Shown: piece after piece, positions 6,350 through 12,812 of the stretch
How positions within the stretch are numbered: the stretch's first letter is position 1
How the letters are laid out: each line of letters opens with the position of its first letter
The notes under the pieces: generated by a model
Seen by the model: the letters and a program-made list of their open reading frames with translations, nothing else
The model's database searches: none
Told to the model about the DNA's origin: nothing
DNA from: an uncultured Collinsella sp.
GTDB taxonomy: Bacteria > Actinomycetota > Coriobacteriia > Coriobacteriales > Coriobacteriaceae
DNA: 17,057 bases
Direction: 5' to 3'
Assembly (NCBI GenBank): GCA_905197585.1
Contig: CAJJZO010000017.1
Coordinates: 1-17,057, forward strand
Program-made: the position numbers and the translations under genes

Positions 6350-6519
6350 GATTGCTCCTAACGTATGTTCATGGGTCAAGATGATAACGCGTTTATTGGA
6401 GGGGTGGTGCGTAAGTAGGCGAGGGGCGGGAGAGGGACGCGCGTGGTGCGGCATGTGCGATGGGTGCGGCGCGGCCGTGCTTGGCTAACGGTGCCTTGGC
6501 ACATCCTCGGCAGCTTGCC

Positions 6520-7719
6520 CTAGAGCTTGTGGTGGCGCTCTTCTTTGCGCTCCTCGGCTGCCTGCTCCTCCTGCTTAAAGGCGGGGTCGTCGGGGGTGAC
6601 CAGTTCGTCCTCGTGCGTGCGCTTGTTGTAATGGTGGCGCAGCACGGGTTCAAACAGGTGCAGGTGCTTGGCAAAGGCCGCCGAGCCAATGGCAAGCACG
6701 GTAAAGATGAGCACGCGCATGGGCACCTCGACCTGATTGATGGCGGCGGCGCCGGCCGAAAGCATAATGCACCAGGCATAGATGAGCAGCACAGCCTGTT
6801 TTTGGTTGTAGCCTTCTTGGATCAGGCGGTGGTGGATGTGGCCCTTGTCGGCCTGCCCGATGCTAATGTGGGCGCGCTTGCGGCGCACGATGGCGCTAAA
6901 CGTGTCGATGATGGGCACGCCGGCAACGATGAGCGGGATGATAAGCGAGGTGAGTGCGGCGGTGCGGCTCACGTTGAGCAGCGAGATGGAGCCCAGCGCA
7001 AAGCCCAGAAGCAGCGACCCCGAGTCGCCCAAGAAGATGCTTGCGGGGTTGAAGTTGTAGCGCAAAAAGGCCAGACAGGCGCCAAAGAGCGCAATGGAGA
7101 GCGCGGCGGCGTCGATGCGGCCCGAGAGAACGGCCATCGAAAACATGGTGAACGAGGCGATGCCGCAGATGCCCGTGGCCAAGCCGTCGAGGCCGTCGAT
7201 GAGGTTAATGATGTTGGTGAATGCCACCAGATAGATTACGGTGATGGGGTAGGCGAGCCATCCGAGCATGATCTCGCCGGGAGCAAACGGGTTGACGATG
7301 ACGCCGATTTTTAGGCCGCCCATGCAGGCGATAAGCGCGGCGAGGACCTGTCCGGCCAGCTTTTGCTTGGGCGTGAGCTGGAAGACGTCGTCGATAGCGC
7401 CGGTCGCAAAGATGACGGTAAAGGAGAGCGCCAGCATGGGATAGCTAATGTGAAGGCGCGGGTGCGGCACCAGGACGGGTGGCCAGCCTAGGTACCAGGT
7501 GCCTAGGATTTGCACAATGCAGGCAACGACCAGGCCCAAAAACACCGCCGTTCCGCCCAAACGCGGGATGGGCTTGGTGTTGATGCGGCGCTTAGAAGGA
7601 TAGTCGACGGCATCGAGCTTAATTGCCAAGCGCTTGACCAGGGGCACCGCGAGGAAGGTCGTGATAAAAGCCGCCGCTGCCACGCATAGGTACGGTATGT
7701 AGCTCGGGGATGAAGCCAT
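6520..7719 (-). CDS. WecA/TagO-type undecaprenyl-phosphate N-acetylhexosamine-1-phosphate transferase
   Basis: A 399-aa integral membrane protein of the MraY/WecA family, with about ten hydrophobic segments. It moves a sugar-1-phosphate, usually GlcNAc-1-P from UDP-GlcNAc, onto undecaprenyl phosphate to start teichoic acid or other surface polysaccharide synthesis. Visible motifs are GAIDDVFQLTPKQKL (107-121, catalytic DD at 110-111), TNIINLIDGLDGLA (168-181), FLGDSGSL (229-236) and HIHHRL (294-299). The last is typical of WecA/TagO rather than MraY. The C-terminal ~45 residues form a charged Glu/Lys/His-rich cytoplasmic tail. Start 7719 fits the family N-terminus. Earlier in-frame starts (7935, 7790) would run through the upstream RNA candidate. 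The ribosome binding site is weak (GGCGG). The substrate sugar cannot be read from sequence. Confidence 0.9.
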   Translation of the reverse strand: MASSPSYIPYLCVAAAAFITTFLAVPLVKRLAIKLDAVDYPSKRRINTKPIPRLGGTAVFLGLVVACIVQILGTWYLGWPPVLVPHPRLHISYPMLALSFTVIFATGAIDDVFQLTPKQKLAGQVLAALIACMGGLKIGVIVNPFAPGEIMLGWLAYPITVIYLVAFTNIINLIDGLDGLATGICGIASFTMFSMAVLSGRIDAAALSIALFGACLAFLRYNFNPASIFLGDSGSLLLGFALGSISLLNVSRTAALTSLIIPLIVAGVPIIDTFSAIVRRKRAHISIGQADKGHIHHRLIQEGYNQKQAVLLIYAWCIMLSAGAAAINQVEVPMRVLIFTVLAIGSAAFAKHLHLFEPVLRHHYNKRTHEDELVTPDDPAFKQEEQAAEERKEERHHKL

Positions 7720-7921
7720 GAATCTAAAAACCGCCAAGCGTCGAAGGAAAAGGTCAAAGGTTGCTACGCGGAAATGGCATAGCTGTCCCATGATACTCGA
7801 CCGAGGGGGGTGCGGAGGTTTGCACCGTGCGATTATCACGCGCATACCAGATATTGGAATGTTGTCGATGGCTTGTCGGGATGCCGGCGGGGATCCATAT
7901 GGACTGTATGGTGATTTTCGG

Positions 7922-8092
7922 CAAAAGAAAACCACCCCCCACGTTACGAAAATGAACCCACCTAAAACAGGTGGGTGCCCTCATCGACTGTTCCAGCGTC
8001 CTTAACAACGAAGGATACCTGTACTAGGCACGACTGTGTGGGCTCCCTAAATAAACGCGACGGTTCACCCAGTTGCTCCGCGGGGGGCGGAA
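7922..8092 (-). ncRNA. ssrS: Candidate 6S RNA (SsrS-like)
   Basis: A - strand RNA of about 170 nt that folds as one long interrupted hairpin. The closing stem pairs 8079-8090 with 7932-7943 (12 bp, two G-U) and is followed by TTTTCTTTT, so it doubles as a terminator. Further in are TGAACC/GGTTCA (8062-8067 with 7953-7958), GTGCC/GGCAC (8027-8031 with 7975-7979) and an apical TCCTT/AAGGA hairpin (7999-8015). The 3' side of the large central bubble carries an 8-bp hairpin ACCCACCT/AGGTGGGT (7956-7976). This layout of closing stem, open central bubble and terminal stem is that of 6S RNA, which binds housekeeping RNA polymerase in stationary phase. TATGAT (8105-8100) is the likely -10 box. The identification rests on architecture and size, not on a covariance search. 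Confidence 0.6.
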
Positions 8093-8130
8093 TAACTACA
8101 TCATAAAGCGGCACTTTATCGATTCCAGTC

Positions 8131-8159
8131 TTGACATTACAAAAATCGTGTCGGACGAT
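8131..8159 (+). promoter_or_regulatory. Candidate promoter of the radical SAM gene
   Basis: A perfect -35 TTGACA (8131-8136) is followed after 17 nt by GACGAT (8154-8159), a weak -10 with the important second A and last T. It diverges from the likely 6S RNA promoter (-10 at 8100-8105 on the other strand). The leader contains AGGGACGGAGCCGTC (8171-8185), a GACGG/CCGTC inverted repeat. Confidence 0.4.
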
Positions 8160-8243
8160 TACGGCGCCTTAGGGACGGAGCCGTCTACCCGGTCTGGCCC
8201 TTTACGTTTGAGCTGCTGAATCGTTGTTTTGGAGCATGTTTTT

Positions 8244-9182
8244 ATGCCGACGTCGTTGACCGAACTTTTTTCGCCCGCCTGCCATTTGTGTCCGCGCCGT
8301 TGCGGTGCGGCGCGCGATGAGGGCGCGCACGGCGTCTGCGGTGCTAACGACACGCTCAAGGTGGCCCGCGCCGCGCTTCATATGTGGGAGGAGCCGCCTA
8401 TCTCGGGCGAGGCCGGTTCGGGCGCGATCTTCTTTAGCGGTTGCTCGCTTAAATGTATCTACTGCCAGAACCACGAGATCTCGACCGGCAATTTTGGCCT
8501 TGAGATTTCGCCTGAGCGCCTGGTCGAGATTATGCTGGAGCTGCAGGACCAGGGTGCCAACAACATCAATTTGGTGACGGCGACGCACTATGCGCACCTG
8601 TTGCCTGCTGCGATCGCCGCGGCACGGACGCGCGGGCTGGTCATCCCGATCGTCTACAACACGAGTGGTTACGAGCGCGCGAGTGCCGTGGCGGCGCTGG
8701 GCGACCTGGTCGATGTGTGGCTCACCGACTTTAAATATGCCGATGCCGGGCTTGCGCAGTCGCTTTCTCATATTAAGGACTATCCGCGCGTGGCCGTGTC
8801 GGGTCTGGCCCAGATGGCGCGCGAGATCGATCGCCGCGGGGGAGAGCTGGTGGACGAGGGCGGGCTCATGAAGCGCGGCATCATCGTGCGCCATCTGGTG
8901 CTGCCGGGACATGCAGACGATTCATGCCGCGTGCTGGACCTGGTGTGGCAGACGGTGGGCGACGTGCCGATCTCGGTCATGAACCAGTACACGCCCAATG
9001 CGCTCATGCGAGAGCAGGGCGGCGACCTGGCGCGCGCCGTGACGCGCGAGGAGTACGAGCAGGTACTCGACCATGCCGACGACCTGGGCTTTACGACGAT
9101 GTTTTGGCAAGAGGGCGGCGCGGTAGACGAGAGCTTTACCCCAGCGTTCGACACCACCGGCGTCCTCACCAGCGCAAAGTAG
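8244..9182 (+). CDS. Radical SAM protein, PflX-like (COG1313 type)
   Basis: A 312-aa radical S-adenosylmethionine protein. The [4Fe-4S] motif is GCSLKCIYCQNHEIS (66-80), with cysteines at 67, 71 and 74 in the CxxxCxxC spacing. An N-terminal cluster CHLCPRRC plus a later Cys (13, 16, 20, 32) resembles the extra cysteine motif of the PflX group related to pyruvate formate-lyase activases. The remainder fits a partial TIM barrel. The target is unknown: members are annotated as putative glycyl-radical activases, but no glycyl-radical enzyme lies nearby. Start ATG 8244 has GGAG (8231-8234) 9 nt upstream, while an in-frame TTG at 8229 is less likely. A tRNA gene and a repeat with interleaved arms follow on the same strand. 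Confidence 0.85.
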   Translation: MPTSLTELFSPACHLCPRRCGAARDEGAHGVCGANDTLKVARAALHMWEEPPISGEAGSGAIFFSGCSLKCIYCQNHEISTGNFGLEISPERLVEIMLELQDQGANNINLVTATHYAHLLPAAIAAARTRGLVIPIVYNTSGYERASAVAALGDLVDVWLTDFKYADAGLAQSLSHIKDYPRVAVSGLAQMAREIDRRGGELVDEGGLMKRGIIVRHLVLPGHADDSCRVLDLVWQTVGDVPISVMNQYTPNALMREQGGDLARAVTREEYEQVLDHADDLGFTTMFWQEGGAVDESFTPAFDTTGVLTSAK

Positions 9183-9186
9183 TGCG

Positions 9187-9259
9187 TTCGCCGATGATTT
9201 TTCTGGGACGGGGATTAAAAAATCATCGGGCGAATGGTAGTCAAAAAAGCTCCGTCCCA
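9187..9259. repeat. Interleaved inverted repeats (pseudoknot-capable) after the radical SAM gene
   Basis: TTCGCCGATGATTTTT (9187-9202) is inverted at 9217-9234 with one extra G. Between its arms lies TGGGACGGGG (9204-9213), whose complement CTCCGTCCCA (9250-9259) lies beyond the second arm. The order is A-B-A'-B', so both stems can form together only as a pseudoknot. The T run after the first arm and the GGGAC motif recall REP-type repeat ends. It starts a few nt after the stop codon and could also end the transcript. Confidence 0.55.
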
Positions 9260-9279
9260 AAAAGACTGGTTATTGGGCG

Positions 9280-9307
9280 TTGACAGTTGGCGAGCCGTAG
9301 GTAAAAT
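9280..9307 (+). promoter_or_regulatory. Strong promoter of the tRNA-Ala gene
   Basis: TTGACA (9280-9285, perfect -35) and TAAAAT (9302-9307, five of six) are separated by 16 nt. The predicted start, around 9314, is only a few nt before the mature tRNA 5' end. This is the clearest sigma-70-type promoter in the window. Confidence 0.75.
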
Positions 9308-9320
9308 ATCGACTTGTCCT

Positions 9321-9393
9321 GGGGACGTAGCTCAGTTGGGAGAGCGCTGCCGTCGCATGGCAGAGGCCGAGGGTTCGACTCCCTTCGTCTCCA
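9321..9393 (+). tRNA. tRNA-Ala (anticodon CGC)
   Basis: A 73-nt cloverleaf. Acceptor arms GGGGACG/CGTCTCC include the G3-U70 wobble that specifies alanine. The D stem is GCTC/GAGC with AGTTGGGA, and the anticodon stem is CTGCC/GGCAG with loop GTCGCAT, so U33 is followed by anticodon CGC reading GCG codons. The T arm is GAGGG/CCCTT with TTCGACT, and the discriminator base is A73. The next bases are CCC, so CCA is not encoded and must be added by tRNA nucleotidyltransferase. Position 32 is G, where a pyrimidine is usual. It has its own promoter and terminator. Confidence 0.93.
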
Positions 9394-9408
9394 CCCTTGG
9401 ATTTGATA

Positions 9409-9439
9409 AGCCGCTGACATTGTGTCGGCGGCTTTTTTT
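9409..9439 (+). terminator. Intrinsic terminator of the tRNA-Ala unit
   Basis: AGCCGCTGACA (9409-9419) pairs over 11 bp (one G-U) with TGTCGGCGGCT (9423-9433) around TTG, followed by a run of seven T. The next gene starts 18 nt later, so it probably depends on read-through or on a promoter hidden here. Confidence 0.88.
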
Positions 9440-9457
9440 AAAAGAAAGGGCTATACC

Positions 9458-9916
9458 ATGGCCGAGCTTGAGTCCCAACCACTGTCTGCCGAGGAGCGCG
9501 CCGAGTTGGAGGAGCTCCGCGCCGAGAAGGCTCGTCGCGAGGCCCAGGAAGAGGCCCGTCGCGAGCGTGAGGAGCTGGCTGCCCTGCGTGCCGAGCGTGC
9601 GAAGGCCGAGGAGGTCGCCGCGAACGCCGCATCCGCATCGGCGCCCGCGCCTGCACCCAAGCCCGCTGCTGCGAAGCCTGCACCTGCCGCGCCCAAACCT
9701 CAGCCTAAAAAGGCCGCTCGTCCCAAGTCCGACGAGCCCAAGTCGAGCCGTGACGAGATGACCTTTGCCCAGCGCATGGTTACCTCCAAGGAGCCTACGG
9801 GCGAGAACGAGATCCCTGGCATGGCGCCGGCTCAAAAAATCATCATTGTCCTTGCCCTCATCGCGTTTGTCATCTTTATGGGCTACACGATCCTGACCAG
9901 CATGGGCCTGCTCTAA
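9458..9916 (+). CDS. Small coiled-coil, tail-anchored membrane protein (unknown function)
   Basis: I do not recognise this 152-aa protein. Residues about 10-55 are a dense Glu/Arg/Ala/Leu heptad-like stretch (AEERAELEELRAEKARREAQ and onward), predicted to form a coiled coil. Residues about 56-100 are a low-complexity Ala/Pro/Lys linker. The C-terminus has one hydrophobic helix (IIIVLALIAFVIFMGYTIL, about 129-147) with almost nothing after it. No signal peptide is seen, so a C-terminally anchored protein with its coiled coil in the cytoplasm is the simplest reading. ATG 9458 follows GAAAGGG (9444-9450) by 7 nt. A GTG further upstream lies inside the tRNA terminator and is rejected. pncB follows 84 nt downstream on the same strand. 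Confidence 0.8.
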   Translation: MAELESQPLSAEERAELEELRAEKARREAQEEARREREELAALRAERAKAEEVAANAASASAPAPAPKPAAAKPAPAAPKPQPKKAARPKSDEPKSSRDEMTFAQRMVTSKEPTGENEIPGMAPAQKIIIVLALIAFVIFMGYTILTSMGLL

Positions 9917-10000
9917 CCGATTTGCATCGGGCGTCATGTCCGCATCCTCTGCTCTCGTCTAACCCTCAAATTCTGTACCACACATCCGAAAGGTCGCCCC

Positions 10001-11506
10001 ATGGCTTTGACCGACATCTCGCATCCCACCGACATTGCAATGCTCACCGATCTGTACGAGCTCACTATGGCCCAGGGCCTGTGGGAGAGCGGCAAGGCCA
10101 ATGAGCAGGGTTGTTTTACCGCGTTTTACCGCGACCATCCCTTTGGCAGCGCCTATGCCGTCATGTGCGGCACCGCCGAACTGCCCGAGCTGGTCGAGAA
10201 TCTGCGCTTTACGCCCGAGGACATCGACTACCTCGCCTCGCTTCAGGCCCCAGCCGGCGGCGCGATGTTTAAACCCGCATTCCTCGATTACCTGCGTAAC
10301 TTCTGCGCGCATGTGAACATTGACGCCGTGCCCGAGGGCGAGCTCGTCTTTCCGCGCGAGCCCATGGTGCGCGTCACCGGCCCGTCGCTGGAGTGCCAGC
10401 TGCTCGAGACCGCGCTGCTCAACATCGTCGGGTTCCAGACGCTTGTCGCCACCAAGACGGCGCGCGTGGTGCTCGCCGCCGACGGTCGCCCCGTGGCGGA
10501 GTTTGGCCTGCGCCGAGCCCAGGGTCCCGATGGCGGCCTGGCCGTTGCGCGCGCGAGCTACGTTGCCGGCTGCTCCTCTACGTCCAATGTGCTCGCCGGC
10601 CGCCGCTACGGTATTCCCGTCTTTGGCACGCATGCGCACAGCTGGGTGATGAGCTTCGATTCCGAGCTTGAGGCCTTCCGCGCCTTTGCCAAGTCGAGCC
10701 CCAAGAACTGTACGCTGCTCATCGACACCTATGACGTGCGCGAGGGCTGCGAGCATGCCATTACGGTTGCCAAGGAGATGGAGGCGGTGGGCGAGCGCCT
10801 GTCGGCTATTCGCATCGACTCGGGCGACCTCGCCAAGCTGTCCAAGTATGTCCGCGGCCGTTTTGATGCTGAGGGCCTGCCCTATGTGGGGATCTCGGTT
10901 TCCAACGATCTTGATGAGTACACGATTCAGTCGCTGCTCGACCAGGGCGCGCCCATCGACAGCTTTGGCGTGGGTACCAAGCTCGCGACCTGCTATGACC
11001 AGCCGGCGCTGGGCGGCGTGTACAAGCTTTCCGCCCGCCGTGCGAGCGAGGCAGATCCGTGGACGCCGGTGGTCAAGCTCTCCGAGCAGCCCTACAAGCG
11101 CACGATCCCGGGTGTGCAACGCGTGCGCCGTTATTACGACGGCTTTGGCGGCCCGGTCTGCGACATGATCTACGACGAGGACCATCTGGCGGGGGAGGGC
11201 GCCGCGCGCGGCAATACCCTCGTGGCCGTGAATGATGCCGCCCTGGTGACTGACGTGTCCGAACTTGAGTATCGCGAGCTGCTGGTGCCGATCGTGCGCG
11301 ATGGCAGTGCGGTGGCTCCGCGTGAGAGCATCCAGGACGCGCGCGAGCGCTGTGCTTGGGCACTCGATCATCTGGACGCAGCTTTCAAGCGCTTCCTGTA
11401 CCCGCAGACCTATGTTGTGGGCATGGAGCAGGGCCTGGCTCAGGTGCGCGACGAGCTCGTGCGCAAGAACATGGCCGCGGCCTCTGCCTTTCCCTGGGCT
11501 CACTAA
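10001..11506 (+). CDS. pncB: Nicotinate phosphoribosyltransferase
   Basis: Converts nicotinate + PRPP (with ATP hydrolysis) to nicotinate mononucleotide, the entry step of the Preiss-Handler NAD salvage route, in the cytosol. The product is 501 aa, matching the long bacterial NAPRTase group. Signatures are the N-terminal MLTDLYELTMAQGLW (14-28, substrate-site YELTMA), the region around EFGLRRAQGPDGG, GTHAHSWVMSF (209-219, with the conserved catalytic-site His), RIDSGDL in the PRPP/phosphate-binding half and FGVGTKLATC near the C-terminal third. ATG 10001 has GAAAGG (9988-9993) 7 nt upstream. No pncA or nadD/nadE gene lies nearby. proB follows after 79 nt. Confidence 0.95.
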   Translation: MALTDISHPTDIAMLTDLYELTMAQGLWESGKANEQGCFTAFYRDHPFGSAYAVMCGTAELPELVENLRFTPEDIDYLASLQAPAGGAMFKPAFLDYLRNFCAHVNIDAVPEGELVFPREPMVRVTGPSLECQLLETALLNIVGFQTLVATKTARVVLAADGRPVAEFGLRRAQGPDGGLAVARASYVAGCSSTSNVLAGRRYGIPVFGTHAHSWVMSFDSELEAFRAFAKSSPKNCTLLIDTYDVREGCEHAITVAKEMEAVGERLSAIRIDSGDLAKLSKYVRGRFDAEGLPYVGISVSNDLDEYTIQSLLDQGAPIDSFGVGTKLATCYDQPALGGVYKLSARRASEADPWTPVVKLSEQPYKRTIPGVQRVRRYYDGFGGPVCDMIYDEDHLAGEGAARGNTLVAVNDAALVTDVSELEYRELLVPIVRDGSAVAPRESIQDARERCAWALDHLDAAFKRFLYPQTYVVGMEQGLAQVRDELVRKNMAAASAFPWAH

Positions 11507-11513
11507 TTCCTTG

Positions 11514-11547
11514 GGCGGTAGGGGCGAGTCACGCTCCCTTGGCCGCC
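11514..11547 (+). promoter_or_regulatory. Hairpin in the pncB-proB gap
   Basis: GGCGG (about 11514-11518) and CCGCC (about 11543-11547) enclose an inner stem GGGGCG/CGCTCC (11521-11526 with 11532-11537, one G-U). There is no T tract, so it is not a standard terminator. It could be a leader structure or a processing element of proB. Confidence 0.25.
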
Positions 11548-11585
11548 AGCTCGGCCGTTCGCTGAACAGTTGATTGGTTTGACGT

Positions 11586-12713
11586 ATGACGACTTCTTAT
11601 AAAACGATGGTGGTAAAGATCGGTTCGTCCACGGTGGTGGGTGCCGATGGCAAGGTCAACCGCTCCTTTATCGGCGGGCTTGCAGATCAGGCCGCAGCGC
11701 TGCGCAAGCTCGGCTGGCGTCTGGTCGTGGTGAGCTCGGGCGCTATCGCCTGTGGCTATCCCGTGTTGGGTTTCGACCGCAAGCCGGTCGGCGACCTGCC
11801 GAGCCTGCAGGCCTGCGCCTCGGCCGGCCAGTGCATCATCTCGTCGGCCTACGACGAGGAGTTCCATGCGCGCGACCTGCTCACCTCGCTCGTGCTGCTC
11901 ACGCGCCACGATACGGCCCGCCGCACGTCCTACCTGCACGCGCGCGACGCCCTGCTGCGCCTGGTTGAGCTGGGCGTGGTGCCGGTCGTCAACGAGAACG
12001 ATACCGTCACCGTCGACGAGATCAAGTTTGGCGACAACGACACGCTGGCGGCGCTCGTGAGCTGCCTGGTTTCTGCCGATCTGTGCGTGACGCTTTCGGA
12101 CATCGACGGCCTCTACACCGCCAATCCGCATGAGGATCCGACGGCCGAGTTTGTCCCGGTCGTGCATAAGATCGATGCCAAGATCATTGCCTCGGCGGGC
12201 GATTCTTCCACATCGGTGGGCACGGGCGGCATGATCACCAAGATTCGCGCGAGCCGCATCCTGATGACGGCGGGCATTCAGAGCGTGATTTGCTCGGGCG
12301 AGGAGCCCGATGCCCTCGTGCGTCTCGCCCGCGGCGAGAGCGTGGGTACGCTGTTCGACCCGCCGGCGGAGCGCCTGGACATCGCACCCCGCAAGCTGTG
12401 GATCGCACTGGGTGACAAGGCACATGGCTCGGTGACGGTCGATGATGGTGCTGCGAAGGCGCTGGTCAGCCGTGGCTCTTCCTTGCTTGCGGTGGGTATT
12501 CGCGAGGTCGATGGCCAGTTTGCCGAGGGCGATGTGCTCGATGTGTGCGACCCGAGCGGTATGGTCGTCGCCCGCGGTATCGCCGAGGCCGATTCGGACG
12601 TGCTGGAGCTTGCCGCCGGCCGCCGCCAGGACCAGATCGCCAGCAACCGCCTGCTCGCTAACCTGGCCGAGAAGCCGGCGATACACAGGGATAACTTGAT
12701 TGTATTTGCATAA
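11586..12713 (+). CDS. proB: Glutamate 5-kinase
   Basis: Phosphorylates L-glutamate to gamma-glutamyl phosphate, the first and usually proline-inhibited step of proline synthesis, in the cytosol. The product is 375 aa (usual about 367), with an N-terminal amino-acid kinase domain and a C-terminal PUA domain. Motifs are VVKIGSSTVV (9-18), VVSSGAIACGYP (about 49-60), VVNENDTVTVDEIKFGDNDT (about 135-154), LSDIDGLYTANP (about 170-181) and GTGGMITKIRAS (about 214-225). The PUA domain starts near WIALGDKAHGSV. Start 11586 gives the usual short lead before VVKIGSS. No clear ribosome binding site precedes it. Its pathway partner proA is not adjacent: a - strand peptidase gene lies between. A strong bidirectional terminator follows at 12716-12757. 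Confidence 0.95.
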   Translation: MTTSYKTMVVKIGSSTVVGADGKVNRSFIGGLADQAAALRKLGWRLVVVSSGAIACGYPVLGFDRKPVGDLPSLQACASAGQCIISSAYDEEFHARDLLTSLVLLTRHDTARRTSYLHARDALLRLVELGVVPVVNENDTVTVDEIKFGDNDTLAALVSCLVSADLCVTLSDIDGLYTANPHEDPTAEFVPVVHKIDAKIIASAGDSSTSVGTGGMITKIRASRILMTAGIQSVICSGEEPDALVRLARGESVGTLFDPPAERLDIAPRKLWIALGDKAHGSVTVDDGAAKALVSRGSSLLAVGIREVDGQFAEGDVLDVCDPSGMVVARGIAEADSDVLELAAGRRQDQIASNRLLANLAEKPAIHRDNLIVFA

Positions 12714-12715
12714 AG

Positions 12716-12757
12716 AAAGACGGCGCTGCGGATCGTTTCCCGCAGCGCCGTCTTTTT
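12716..12757. terminator. Bidirectional intrinsic terminator between proB and the convergent peptidase gene
   Basis: GACGGCGCTGCGG (12719-12731) pairs perfectly with CCGCAGCGCCGTC (12740-12752), extended by AAA/TTT to 16 bp, with loop ATCGTTTC. TTTTT (12753-12757) follows on the + strand, and on the - strand the run TTTCTTT follows. It lies 3 nt after the proB stop and also suits the convergent gene ending at 12813. Confidence 0.92.
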
Positions 12758-12758
12758 C

Positions 12759-12812
12759 GTGCCGGCACCTGGGGACGCTCCCTTTGTGCCGGCAGGTGGG
12801 GACACTCCTTTG
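12759..12812. repeat. Tandem pair of 27-bp GGGGAC repeats
   Basis: Two 27-bp units (12759-12785 and 12786-12812) both begin GTGCCGGCA, then three variable bases, then GGGGACRCTCCYTT. They differ at about five positions. TGCCGGCAC (12760-12768) also pairs with GTGCCGGCA (12786-12794), so the first unit can form a 9-bp hairpin with GGGGAC in the loop. A related copy lies at about 74-101. The spacing GGGGAC-N5-CCTTTGTG-N2-GG equals that of the main hairpin family. Confidence 0.75.

Noticed and set aside
5204..6361. 385-codon + strand frame over trpS
   Set aside because: trpS on the - strand is certain from the HIGH and KMSKS motifs. The + frame is its complement.
7720..7935. N-terminal extension of the WecA-like protein to 7935
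   Set aside because: It would overlap the 6S RNA candidate, starts with GTG in the closing stem and adds non-family sequence.
9409..9457. GTG start at 9422 for the tail-anchored protein
   Set aside because: It lies inside the tRNA terminator hairpin. ATG 9458 has a well-spaced ribosome binding site.
9959..11503. 514-codon frame antisense to pncB
   Set aside because: pncB motifs and ribosome binding site are clear. The antisense frame lacks any start signal.
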